The notes under the pieces: model-generated
The model's input: the letters and a program-made list of their open reading frames with translations, nothing else
What the model was told of the DNA's origin: nothing
The model's database searches: none
DNA from: Mariniradius saccharolyticus AK6
GTDB taxonomy: Bacteria > Bacteroidota > Bacteroidia > Cytophagales > Cyclobacteriaceae
Direction of reading: 5' to 3'
Length of the DNA stretch: 64,000 nt
Assembly (NCBI RefSeq): GCF_000330725.2
Contig: NZ_AMZY02000010.1
Location: 372,001-436,000, forward strand
Shown: piece by piece, positions 52,337 to 61,149 of the stretch
How the letters are laid out: every line of letters begins with the position of its first letter
Position numbering within the stretch: the stretch's first letter is position 1
Position numbers and translations under genes: made by a program

Positions 52337-53395
52337 ATGAATGAACCCATGACATCCAGCCAAACTCTTTTCAAGCAGGCCTTCAGCCTCTTGTTCCTTC
52401 TTTGCACATTGGTACTTAGCCAAGCGATGGCCCAGGACGAAACGGTGTCCAAGCTATTTCGTGAGGATGCTCCCCTTGAAGTCAAAATGTCCTATTCATT
52501 CCAAGAAATAAAAAAGAATAGCGAGTCCAAAACCTATATCCCCACCTACTTCCACTATAAAAATGAAGGGGGGACCTGGGACTCGGTGAAAGTGGAAGTA
52601 CGTGCCCGGGGAAATTTCAGACAAGACAGGTGCATGTTTACCCCCATCAAGATGAAAATCCCAAAAGGCGACCGCAAGGGTACGATTTTGGGAGGAAACA
52701 AAAGTCTGAAACTCGTCCTGCCTTGCCAGAATGCCAAATATTCCAACGACTTGATCCTCAAGGAATACCTTTGCTACAAGCTTTATGAGCCGGTCACTCC
52801 CTATTACTTCCACACCAGAATAGTGAATATTACACTCACGGACCTCAACGATAAGCAGCCCAAAACTTATGAATTGAAGGGGATTTTGGTCGAGGACGAT
52901 GAGGAAATCGCCGAGCGATTTGGGGGTGAACTCAGGTCCGATGTCAACGTGAATCCCATACGACACCATGATACCACCGCCCTAAAACTCGATTTTTTCC
53001 AGTACATGATTGCCAACACCGACTGGTCCAGCTACTACCAACACAATATCCAACTCATGCAGCTCGCCAACAAGCAATACATCCCCTTGGCCTATGACTT
53101 TGACATGTCTGGTTTGGTGGATGCGCCCTATGCGGGGGTAAGCAAGGAAATCCCAATCCAATCCGTACGGGAAAGGTACTTTAGGGGCATTTGTCGCACG
53201 GATGAGTTGTACGCCTACGTGCGGGGATTTTATTTGGAAAAGGAGGAGGAGATTTTCAAAGCTTACGACTATATCGCTGACCAAATGGATCCCAAAGAGA
53301 TAGAAAAAAGCAAGAACTATTTGTCGGGATTTTTCAAAACGCTCAAAAACGACACCCAATTCAAGACAGATATTCTATTGAAATGTAGGCAGTAA
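52337..53395 (+). CDS. exported CotH-like protein
   Basis: A 352-aa protein with a signal peptide (FSLLFLLCTLVLSQAMAQ). The C-terminal region contains DFFQYMIANTDWSSYYQHNI and PLAYDFDMSGLVD, which resemble the catalytic Asn and Asp-Phe-Asp (DFD) motifs of CotH-type atypical kinases. A Lys-bearing region (KSLKLVLPC) precedes them. Activity is unproven. It lies 16 bases after the DUF5706 gene, so the two are probably transcribed together. Confidence 0.5.
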   Translation: MNEPMTSSQTLFKQAFSLLFLLCTLVLSQAMAQDETVSKLFREDAPLEVKMSYSFQEIKKNSESKTYIPTYFHYKNEGGTWDSVKVEVRARGNFRQDRCMFTPIKMKIPKGDRKGTILGGNKSLKLVLPCQNAKYSNDLILKEYLCYKLYEPVTPYYFHTRIVNITLTDLNDKQPKTYELKGILVEDDEEIAERFGGELRSDVNVNPIRHHDTTALKLDFFQYMIANTDWSSYYQHNIQLMQLANKQYIPLAYDFDMSGLVDAPYAGVSKEIPIQSVRERYFRGICRTDELYAYVRGFYLEKEEEIFKAYDYIADQMDPKEIEKSKNYLSGFFKTLKNDTQFKTDILLKCRQ

Positions 53396-53723
53396 TCGGA
53401 GTGAAGTGCTTTTGTTGGAATGGGCTAAAGCACCGTTCCTATTGCACTGTGCAGAGCCTTATTCGCCCACAAAAGCGATCACCTCAGTTGCCTCCTGCTG
53501 TGGTTGAAGTCTGGATAAGCCCAACTTCAGTGGGGGCTTTAGCCTAAAGGAATGCATATGAGGATAAACCCAACCCATTAGCCCCAAAGGGACGCAATCC
53601 ACTAGCGAAGGGTGTAGCCCTTCGCGAAAAAGGATCAGCCGAATTCCCCAAGCCCCGAAAGGGTGCAATCCCTTTTATCAGAAACATCCTGCGTTTCCGA
53701 ACGCAGGATAACGAAAGACCGCC
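53396..53723. repeat. intergenic hairpin cluster
   Basis: No gene was recognised in these 328 bases. The stretch 53579-53710 has stacked hairpins: GCGAAGGG/CCCTTCGC (53605-53625), AAAGGG-tgcaat-CCCTTT near 53658, and CCTGCGTT-tccg-AACGCAGG (53688-53707). A related unit (AGCCCC, then AAAGGG, then GCAATCC) occurs twice, at about 53579 and 53652, which looks like a REP-type intergenic repeat. Confidence 0.6.
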
Positions 53724-56006
53724 CTACATTCCCAACCGCTCCTTCAATTCCAAGTAGGCACTGACCATCTTGAGGCTGCCATAGTCGTATTGGTCGGGAT
53801 AGGTTTGACGAATTTCAGACAGATCGCCGGCATGTTTTTCCAAAACAGCCTCTATCTCATCGATCTGCCGCTGTCCCATGTGCCTAAAAATATCCACCTG
53901 CCCTTCTCCAATCCCCCGGGCCAAATGGGTTCTAATTGTCGATTCGGCCAATCCCCTTTCTGAAGCGATATCCGCAATACTTTTTCCCGCGTTGCTAAGC
54001 TGATAGGTCAACAGGTAGGTATCGCCTTTGACCCGCTTGAGGGAGGGTTCCTTTTCCGACTTTTTCTTCTTGCCGGTCTTCGAAAGACTGAATTTGGGGT
54101 TTTCCGCAGCTGCCTGCTTGGCTTCCAAGGCCGCCTGCATGCGCCAATCAATCAGCTCTTGGGTGATTTGGTTGACCTTGCCAAATTCTTCCCCATCGAT
54201 GATGGCACGCGAAAGCAGCAATACCCGACGCACTTCTTCCCATTTCCTAAACAGGGCCAATTCGATACCCGACAGGCCCTCTTGGTATTCCTTGGTCTTG
54301 GAAAACCGCGCAACTTCGGCGGAATGTATCAGGACCAATTTGAGCGCCTTTTCCAATATCTTGGAGTAATAGGCTGAGCCTTTTTCCAGCCTTTCGGACA
54401 ACTTCTCCATCTCAGCGGCCTGCAGCAAACTGACGAGTTGGCGCTGGAACTTGGTCGTATTCTCGGATTCCAAAGCGAGGTCGGCCATCAAAGTCGGGAT
54501 AGCAAGGCGCATTTCCACATCCTCAAACTCCATCGAGCTGTCGGCATCCTTTTGGAAGGCCTCAATGCTTTGGAGCAGGGTTTCCAAGGAAAAGGTGTGG
54601 GTGAAAAGCTTCTCCAAATACCTGCGCTGATGGAAGGACAACAGCTTTTCCAAAGGCTCCTGTTGGCTGGCGGAAACAGTGAAATCCGAGGCATTCGGAT
54701 CGGCGGAAATGATATGGCTTTGGATGCGGGTCCGCAGGGTCAGTCCTTCCAAACCCTTCAGGCGACTCAGCGCCACATACACCTGCCCTGGGGCAAAAGC
54801 CTGCCCTACATCGATAATCGCCCGCTCAAAGGTCAGTCCTTGGCTCTTGTGCACGGTCACCGCCCAAGCCAATTTAATGGGAAAATGCTCGAAAGTACCG
54901 ATGATTTCTTCCTCAAGTTCCTTGGTCGTCTCATTCAGCACATAGCGTTTGTTTTGCCAAATCTCGCGGCGTAGGGTCGTGCGGAATGCATTCCCCTCCA
55001 TGATGACAGCGATCTCATCCCCCTCGATTTCGGCAATCTTGGCCATTTTTCCATTGAAATACTCCGCCGAACCGCTCGAGTCGTTTTTGATGAACATCAC
55101 CTGCGCCCCTTCCTTCAGTTCGAGCACCTTGGGCAATGGATACATCGACTCAGGAAAGTCCTTGTCGATGACCGCTTCAAAAAAATATGATTTTCCCGGC
55201 AGGGCTTGGAGTTCCTGTTGGTTGATCGAGTCGGCCTTGTAATTATGAGTCGTAATGGTAATGGTATCCTTCAGCGACTTGATTTGATCCTCCGCTTTAT
55301 AAAACGAATTGAGGGTTTGGATATCGGCGGGCGTGACCCGGTTTTCACGAAGGTGATTCAAAATCGATATGAACTGCTCATCCTTTTGCCTGAAAATCTT
55401 GTCCAATTCCAAATACACCATACCCGATTCCCGCAGCGCCGCCGCCTCAAAGAAGTGCATGCTTTTGTAAAACTTACCCAAAACCCGCCATTCCTCGTCC
55501 TTGACGATCGGCGGCAACTGGAACAAATCCCCAATCATCAGCACCTGAACCCCGCCAAAGGGCTCGGAAAAATTGCGGTGTACACTTTTCAGCCTGTAAT
55601 CAATGGCATCCAAGACATCCGCCCGCAGCATACTCACCTCATCGATGATGAGCAACTCGATGGATTGAAGTACCTTTTTTCGGCTGGCGTTCAGCGTATG
55701 CCTCCTGCCAAGGCTGTATTGTGTGTAGAATCCACCGCTATTGCCATAGTTCCCCTCAGGTTCACGAGTTGGCAAAAAGGAACCCAAAGGCAGCAGAAAC
55801 TGCGAATGGATGGTCACTCCCTTGGCATGAAGCGCTGCGATACCCGTCGGCGCCACGATGACAAAGCGCTTGTGGGTCAGTTGGGCAAGCTTGCGAAGGA
55901 AAGTCGTCTTCCCCGTGCCGGCCTTTCCCGTCAGAAAAATCGGGCAATGGGTCGTGTTCACAAAATGTGCGGCCAATTCCAGCCTATCGGTCACTTGGTG
56001 TTCCAT
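53724..56006 (-). CDS. PIF1-like helicase with C-terminal helix-turn-helix
   Basis: A 760-aa superfamily 1 helicase. The Walker A motif is LTGKAGTGKTTFL near residue 25, and the DEVSM-type motif II is LLIIDEVSMLRAD. Later helicase motifs include GDLFQLPPIV, VTVHKSQGLTFERAI and QVYVALSRLKGLEGL. The C-terminal 110 residues carry a HTH_40-type domain (YQLSNAGKSIADIASERGLAESTIRTHL) linked by a Lys-rich stretch. The frame continues to a TTG at 56015, but the ATG at 56006 is preferred. PIF1-like helicases resolve G-quadruplexes and other replication barriers; the exact role here is unknown. Confidence 0.82.
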   Translation of the reverse strand: MEHQVTDRLELAAHFVNTTHCPIFLTGKAGTGKTTFLRKLAQLTHKRFVIVAPTGIAALHAKGVTIHSQFLLPLGSFLPTREPEGNYGNSGGFYTQYSLGRRHTLNASRKKVLQSIELLIIDEVSMLRADVLDAIDYRLKSVHRNFSEPFGGVQVLMIGDLFQLPPIVKDEEWRVLGKFYKSMHFFEAAALRESGMVYLELDKIFRQKDEQFISILNHLRENRVTPADIQTLNSFYKAEDQIKSLKDTITITTHNYKADSINQQELQALPGKSYFFEAVIDKDFPESMYPLPKVLELKEGAQVMFIKNDSSGSAEYFNGKMAKIAEIEGDEIAVIMEGNAFRTTLRREIWQNKRYVLNETTKELEEEIIGTFEHFPIKLAWAVTVHKSQGLTFERAIIDVGQAFAPGQVYVALSRLKGLEGLTLRTRIQSHIISADPNASDFTVSASQQEPLEKLLSFHQRRYLEKLFTHTFSLETLLQSIEAFQKDADSSMEFEDVEMRLAIPTLMADLALESENTTKFQRQLVSLLQAAEMEKLSERLEKGSAYYSKILEKALKLVLIHSAEVARFSKTKEYQEGLSGIELALFRKWEEVRRVLLLSRAIIDGEEFGKVNQITQELIDWRMQAALEAKQAAAENPKFSLSKTGKKKKSEKEPSLKRVKGDTYLLTYQLSNAGKSIADIASERGLAESTIRTHLARGIGEGQVDIFRHMGQRQIDEIEAVLEKHAGDLSEIRQTYPDQYDYGSLKMVSAYLELKERLGM

Positions 56007-56081
56007 AAGCTCCAAAATAAACTATAAATTCAAAGGAAAAGGCGTGTGAAACGTTTATTTAGCAAAGTTTTCAAAAAAATG

Positions 56082-56089
56082 TAACTTTG
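56082..56089 (+). promoter_or_regulatory. putative -7 box of the SDR-ispG unit
   Basis: TAACTTTG matches TAnnTTTG, 62 bases before the SDR start; the -33 position has only TTAG. Confidence 0.35.
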
Positions 56090-56151
56090 TCGACCGTAGA
56101 TAGTTGTCATACTAACTATTACAACACGAAGTAATTTTCCCCATCATCCCC

Positions 56152-56856
56152 ATGTCCAAGTCCATCGTCGTCACCGGAGGAACCAAAGGAATCGGAAAGG
56201 CAATCATCGAGCGATTTGCTGCAGAGGGCTTTTCGATCTACACCTGTGCACGCAGCCAAGTGGGATTGGATGAGTTGAGAAATGAACTGGAAAACAGGTT
56301 TCCCGGAGTATCTCTGTTCACGATGCGGGCAGATCTTTCGCAGAAAAGCGATGTCATTGCCTTTGCGGAAGCGGTCAAAAAGCAGGCGATTCCGGATGTT
56401 TTGGTCAACAATACGGGGGTATTCCTTCCCGGATCGATCCACTCGGAGCCTGAGGGCAACTTTGAGCTCCTCATGCAGACCAACCTGTATTCGGCCTATT
56501 ACCTGACGCGGGCATTCACGGCAGAAATGATCGCCCGCAAATCCGGGCATATCTTCTCCATTGGCTCCATTGCGGGACTGACAGCCTATGCCAACGGTGG
56601 CAGCTATGCGATTTCCAAATGGGCCATGTTGGGATTTACCAAATGCCTGCGGCAGGAATTGAAGGATTACCAGATCAAAGTCACCTCGGTCATGCCGGGA
56701 GCGACATTCACGGATAGTTGGCAGGGAGCCGACATCCCCGAATCAAGATTTATGAAAGCGTCGGATGTGGCAGAGGCGGTTTGGTCGGCCTACAACCTTT
56801 CGCCCTATTCCGTTGTTGAAGAGATAGTTATCAGACCTCAGTTAGGAGATTTATAA
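56152..56856 (+). CDS. short-chain dehydrogenase/reductase
   Basis: A 234-aa Rossmann-fold oxidoreductase. The coenzyme motif is VTGGTKGIGKAIIE. The NNAG-type motif reads LVNNTGVF, the catalytic Ser is in IGSIAGLTAY, and the catalytic Tyr/Lys are in SYAISKWAM. It resembles 3-oxoacyl-ACP reductase-type members, but the substrate is not defined. The stop is 8 bases before ispG, so they are probably co-transcribed. Confidence 0.88.
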   Translation: MSKSIVVTGGTKGIGKAIIERFAAEGFSIYTCARSQVGLDELRNELENRFPGVSLFTMRADLSQKSDVIAFAEAVKKQAIPDVLVNNTGVFLPGSIHSEPEGNFELLMQTNLYSAYYLTRAFTAEMIARKSGHIFSIGSIAGLTAYANGGSYAISKWAMLGFTKCLRQELKDYQIKVTSVMPGATFTDSWQGADIPESRFMKASDVAEAVWSAYNLSPYSVVEEIVIRPQLGDL

Positions 56857-56863
56857 TCACGGT

Positions 56864-58855
56864 ATGCAAGCCAAGGAACTACTGGAAAAAATCAAGTATT
56901 GCGACAGCCTGACGTCTTATTCACGCAGAAAGACGATCCCTGTACGTGTCGGCGACGTCATCATCGGCGGGGATAACCCCATCGTGGTACAATCCATGAC
57001 CACGGTCGATACCATGGACACCCAAGGCTCTGTGGAGCAGTGCATCCGCATGATTGAGAGCGGCTGCCAACTCATCCGCATCACGGCCCCCAGCATCAAG
57101 GAAGCCGAAAATCTCCAAAACATCCGCAACGAGCTCCGCAAGCGGGGTTACAATACGCCCTTGGTAGCGGATATCCATTTCACGCCCAATGCAGCGGAAG
57201 TAGCCGCACGCATCGTGGAAAAGGTCCGTATCAATCCCGGCAACTACGCCGATAAGAAGAAGTTTGAGATCATTGAATATACCGACCAAAGCTATCAGGA
57301 AGAGCTCGAAAGAATCCGCGAGCGCTTTTTGCCTTTGGTGAAAATCTGCAAGGAGCACGGTACGGCCATGCGTATCGGCACCAACCACGGCTCGCTTTCA
57401 GACCGCATCATGAGCCGCTACGGAGACACCCCACTCGGCATGGTCGAGTCGGCGCTGGAGTTTTTGAGGATTTGTGAAGACGAAAACTTCCACGACATCG
57501 TGATTTCGATGAAATCCTCCAATACCCAAGTCATGGTCCAAGCCTACCGCCTTTTGGTCCAAAAACTGGACGAAGGGGGCTTCAAAACCTATCCGCTGCA
57601 CCTCGGCGTCACGGAAGCGGGCGACGGGGAAGACGGACGCATCAAGTCCGCCGTGGGCATCGGTACGCTCTTGGAAGACGGCTTGGGGGATACGGTCCGT
57701 GTGTCATTGACCGAGGATCCTGAGTTTGAATCGCCTGTGGCAAAGACTTTGGTCGACAGATACCTGGGCCGCGAAAACCATGCGCCCATCCCAGCCATTA
57801 CCCATTACCCGATTACACCCTTTGAGCACAACAAGCGTAACAGCATCGAAGTGTTCAACTTTGGGGGAACCAACGTACCACGGGTCATCACGGATATCTC
57901 GGCAGTCGCCCATATCACGGAAAAGGAAATGAAAAACCTTGGCCATTTCTATTTGCCCGAATTGGACAAGTGGAAAATGAACGACCAAGGGGCCGATTAT
58001 GTGTTTTCAGGCGACCATCCGATTCCCTTCATGCTGCCCAACGGGATGAAGGAAATCCAATACTACAACCACTGGCTGGCCGCAGAGGATAGGAACAACA
58101 AGTTCCCCGCCTTTACCCTGGCTGAATTCAAGCTTGCCGAGGAATTCCATTACGGATTGAATTTCCTCTTCCTGTCGGATGTCGAGGTGGAAGAGGCTTT
58201 GCCCTTCATCGAAGGCAGACATGATGTCGTCATCATCCTCCACAGCGACAATGCCCACAACATGGCGGCTTTGCGCCGGGCCTTTGTCCAACTGATGGAA
58301 AACCACAGCCAAATCCCCGTTGTCGTCAAGGTGGATTACCCCGCGCAGACCCAGGACAAGACGATGCTTTACGCCGCGACCGACGTGGGCGGACTGCTTG
58401 TCGATGGTCTTGGCGAGGGGATTATGATCGGTTTGGAGGCATACCGGGAAGCGCCGCGGGAAGTACTGCTGGAGCAGGTCAAGCTGCACAATTCCGTCAG
58501 CTTTGGGGTACTGCAGGCCGCGCGCACGCGGATGTCCAAGACAGAATACATTTCCTGTCCTTCCTGTGGCCGGACTTTGTTTGACCTTCAGGAAACCACC
58601 GCCATGATCCGAAAGCGTACGGACCACCTCAAGGGTGTCAAGATCGGCATCATGGGCTGTATCGTGAATGGACCCGGCGAGATGGCTGATGCGGACTACG
58701 GCTATGTGGGATCCGGAAAAGGAAAAATCACCCTCTACAAAGGCAAAGAAGTGGTCAAGCGCTCCGTAGCTTCCGAAAAAGCAGTGGACGAACTGATCGA
58801 GATCATCCGCAAGGATGGCATGTGGATCGAGCCGGGAGAGCGCTTGGAGGTTTGA
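56864..58855 (+). CDS. ispG: (E)-4-hydroxy-3-methylbut-2-enyl diphosphate synthase, large form
   Basis: Penultimate enzyme of the MEP pathway, converting MEcPP to HMBPP with a [4Fe-4S] cluster. At 663 aa it is the long form seen in Bacteroidota and plants, with an insert domain between the TIM barrel and the Fe-S domain. The N-terminus reads TIPVRVGDVIIGGDNPIVVQSM. The C-terminal cluster cysteines are in EYISCPSCGRTLFDL and IGIMGCIVNGPGEMADAD. The insert (about residues 300-540) contains no recognised catalytic motif. Confidence 0.96.
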   Translation: MQAKELLEKIKYCDSLTSYSRRKTIPVRVGDVIIGGDNPIVVQSMTTVDTMDTQGSVEQCIRMIESGCQLIRITAPSIKEAENLQNIRNELRKRGYNTPLVADIHFTPNAAEVAARIVEKVRINPGNYADKKKFEIIEYTDQSYQEELERIRERFLPLVKICKEHGTAMRIGTNHGSLSDRIMSRYGDTPLGMVESALEFLRICEDENFHDIVISMKSSNTQVMVQAYRLLVQKLDEGGFKTYPLHLGVTEAGDGEDGRIKSAVGIGTLLEDGLGDTVRVSLTEDPEFESPVAKTLVDRYLGRENHAPIPAITHYPITPFEHNKRNSIEVFNFGGTNVPRVITDISAVAHITEKEMKNLGHFYLPELDKWKMNDQGADYVFSGDHPIPFMLPNGMKEIQYYNHWLAAEDRNNKFPAFTLAEFKLAEEFHYGLNFLFLSDVEVEEALPFIEGRHDVVIILHSDNAHNMAALRRAFVQLMENHSQIPVVVKVDYPAQTQDKTMLYAATDVGGLLVDGLGEGIMIGLEAYREAPREVLLEQVKLHNSVSFGVLQAARTRMSKTEYISCPSCGRTLFDLQETTAMIRKRTDHLKGVKIGIMGCIVNGPGEMADADYGYVGSGKGKITLYKGKEVVKRSVASEKAVDELIEIIRKDGMWIEPGERLEV

Positions 58856-59008
58856 TTTAGGCGTGAGCTGAGGGACAAATAACCAGCCAGATTAGAATCT
58901 ATTTTTTTTTGAAGGCAGAATCCACCAATCAGGGATTTCCTTGGCCTGTTACATGCTCTTCGAAAAGTACCGTGCTTTCTTCGTTTTTATCGAAAAGTGT
59001 ACGAATGG

Positions 59009-59041
59009 TGTACTAGGCATGTACTAGGGGTATACTGGGAG
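59009..59041. repeat. 11-base degenerate tandem repeat
   Basis: Three units tgtactaggca, tgtactagggg, tatactgggag in the ispG 3' gap (58856-59060). Otherwise this 205-base gap has no recognised feature. Confidence 0.5.
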
Positions 59042-59060
59042 TGTGCTTTACTACATACAA

Positions 59061-59597
59061 TCAACGGTTGGCACAACAACATTCATCTCGATATGTGGGT
59101 AATGGTGCAGAGTCTGCGGAGTTAGTAAAGTCAGGATTTGTAAACACCACCGAAATCACTGAATCAGCCTCATAAGAGTAAATTGTGGAAATCTCAGGCC
59201 CGTAGTACTCATACCAATAGCCCTCCCTTTTATCATTTTTATAACCTCCTTCCAAAAACAGATTTCCGCACTCAATATTAAAATACCTTGCCCACCCATC
59301 TCTTTGCCCGTTTTGAAAGTTCTCAACAGAGAACAATTTTCCATCCCGGTACTCAAGCTGTTCCCCATCCAGAACGCCAAACTCATATTGCTGCTCAAGC
59401 CATTTTTCTCCATTCTCAAAAAAAGAAAACGCTCTACCATGTAGCTTACCTTGATACCGTGAGCCGGCTGTGCTTACCATGCCATCGGGAAAAAAGGTGG
59501 CAAAGTTTTCCAATTCCAAACTTTGATCCTTATGTCTGTCGGAAGAACAGGCCAAAAGAACGAAACAGCAAACAAATATTGATACAGCTTTTTTCAT
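59061..59597 (-). CDS. lipoprotein with MORN-like (YwqK-type) repeats
   Basis: A 178-aa predicted lipoprotein (signal VSIFVCCFVLLACSSD) containing several short repeats of the MORN_2 kind: FFPDGMVSTAGSRYQGKLHG, FFENGEKWLEQQYEFGVLDG, YRDGKLFSVENFQNGQRDGW and GGYKNDKREGYWYEYYG. Similar proteins are annotated as YwqK-like, sometimes as antitoxins, but no toxin gene is adjacent. Start taken at the Met at 59597 rather than at 59615. Confidence 0.72.
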   Translation of the reverse strand: MKKAVSIFVCCFVLLACSSDRHKDQSLELENFATFFPDGMVSTAGSRYQGKLHGRAFSFFENGEKWLEQQYEFGVLDGEQLEYRDGKLFSVENFQNGQRDGWARYFNIECGNLFLEGGYKNDKREGYWYEYYGPEISTIYSYEADSVISVVFTNPDFTNSADSAPLPTYRDECCCANR

Positions 59598-59752
59598 TGT
59601 TAAAGACATTACCACAGCTAAACGAGATGTACCTATCTGAGATATGAACTACAAAATCGACCAAACAAACCGGTAAATATTCCCTGATAATGCTGCTCCA
59701 TTTACAAACCTTTGACCATTAGAAATACCAAAGCCCAAACTGGCCCCCAACC

Positions 59753-60169
59753 CTACCCCTTCCCGCTCTCCTCGAGATACCGCTTCCTATCAAGGTACAT
59801 GATGCCCCAAATATGCCCATCGGGGTCCGCGAGTGTATGGACTTGCATGTATCCCTCATCGATAGTCTCACCAGCTACCCTTCCACCCGCTGCGACTGCT
59901 TTGGAAAGGACGGTTTCCACTTGTTTGGGACTAGCCAGCGGCAAGGTGAAAGAAGCAGAAATCGCCCCTTGCTCATCTGCTACTGGCCGCTTGCTCCCAT
60001 AGGCGAAAAACTCCCTGGATTGCAGCATAACCAGGACACCTTCTCCCCAAGCCATACAGGTTTGATCTTCACCTGAAAAAACGGGATTCTCCACAAAACC
60101 CAGCTGCAAGTAAAATTCCCTCGACCGACCCAGGTCGGCAACCGGCAGGTTGATAAAGATCTTTTTCAT
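59753..60169 (-). CDS. VOC/glyoxalase-fold protein
   Basis: A 138-aa protein of the vicinal oxygen chelate superfamily (FINLPVADLGRSREFYLQLGF...ADPDGHIWGIMYLD). It is shaped like the bleomycin-resistance and PhnB-like members, which act as dimers. Metal ligands and substrate cannot be assigned with confidence. Its ATG overlaps the upstream DUF1801 stop, so the two are in one unit. Confidence 0.82.
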   Translation of the reverse strand: MKKIFINLPVADLGRSREFYLQLGFVENPVFSGEDQTCMAWGEGVLVMLQSREFFAYGSKRPVADEQGAISASFTLPLASPKQVETVLSKAVAAGGRVAGETIDEGYMQVHTLADPDGHIWGIMYLDRKRYLEESGKG

Positions 60170-60537
60170 GTTTTTTTGGTCAGTTGGTGATCAATTTCCG
60201 ATATCCGTGCGCGTACCAGTTGGGCAATCAACGCCTCCGGTAGCGGTTTATCGGCGGTAAATCTTAGGACGGTGGAGGAGTGGTCAAAGGTCTCCAACTT
60301 ATCTGAAAAGTCCTTCAAAACTCTACCGTCCATGATAAAAAATGATAGGTGCTTTTTGGAAGACCTGAATCCAACAACCCTTTTGCCAAGGTAGTAGTAA
60401 AACGGCACACCCCTGCTGAGGCCTTCTTCCGCCATAGGGACTAGCGATTGGACTTGGGAACGCAACTTATCCAAGGCGATCCTTTCCTTTTCTGGAAGCT
60501 TTTCCAAGTATTCCAACACTTCGGATTTCCGCGTCAT
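60166..60537 (-). CDS. DUF1801 protein (YdhG-like)
   Basis: A 123-aa protein of the DUF1801 family, with the marker PMAEEGLSRGVPFYYYLGKRVVGF and SSKKHLSFFIM. The ATG at 60537 (MTRKSEVLEYLEKLP) is preferred to an upstream in-frame start at 60693, which would add 52 residues with no family likeness. The gene overlaps the VOC gene by 4 bases. Family members are small cytosolic proteins of unclear biochemical role. Confidence 0.72.
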   Translation of the reverse strand: MTRKSEVLEYLEKLPEKERIALDKLRSQVQSLVPMAEEGLSRGVPFYYYLGKRVVGFRSSKKHLSFFIMDGRVLKDFSDKLETFDHSSTVLRFTADKPLPEALIAQLVRARISEIDHQLTKKT

Positions 60538-60740
60538 CCTTCCATTAAAGTTAAACCGCAAATTACGGGGTAAAAGCAACTTGAGTGCCATAGACTTGAG
60601 TGCCGAATAAATGACAAAGGGATTGCACCTTTGGTACATGCCGCGCAAAATGTCTGCGTCGGAAACAAGGTCGAAAGGGTAGCCCTGCGTCAAATGCCAG
60701 GACTATCTCCACAGCAATGCCAAAGTCAAGCCTTGGCAGG

Positions 60741-60785
60741 TTAAAAAACAGAATCGGGAAGCATCTTGGCGACACTTCCCGATTC
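60741..60785 (-). terminator. 11-bp perfect hairpin with minus-strand T-run
   Basis: GAATCGGGAAG/CTTCCCGATTC with a 13-base loop, followed on the minus strand by TGTTTTTT. It would end a transcript coming from the tRNA-like RNA region upstream. Confidence 0.7.
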
Positions 60786-61149
60786 ATGAACTGGTAATCG
60801 TAACCACCAACTCATGTCAAGCTACAGTTATTGTGACTTTGAATCAGTTGCCCAAAACAAAAACCCGATTCGAAACAAGTCGTTCTTTCGAACTCCTTTT
60901 GTCGTGATGATGCTTCTGCGGTTTCCCGTCTCAGACTCCAAAACATTGCTGTTTCTTCTTGTCCCTTCGCTTCTCACTTCCTATTTCAAAACCGAACCCG
61001 GAATCGTATTTCCGATCTTTTATCTCTCACTTGATGTTATCAAATTTCGCACGTTGATACCTGAATTCCAATCATTTGTTGATATTTTTATAAACAATTT
61101 TTCCACCGGAAAGCAGGGGATATGCACAAGTTTTCAACAAAAAAAGAAG
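60786..61149. other. intergenic stretch downstream of RNA C, no gene recognised
   Basis: A plus-strand 112-aa frame (60814-61152) is present, but it looks like a spurious read of low-complexity DNA and has no family resemblance. A weak heptamer-like tract occurs at about 60950-60987. The minus-strand terminator at 60785 suggests that this DNA is transcribed as a 3' extension of RNA C or the tRNA. I see nothing else in it. Confidence 0.4.

Noticed and set aside
61119-61137. DnaA-box-like TATGCACA near GTTGAAAACTTG, suggesting an origin
   Set aside because: Only a single imperfect match; no box cluster, AT-rich unwinding element or dnaA gene is nearby.
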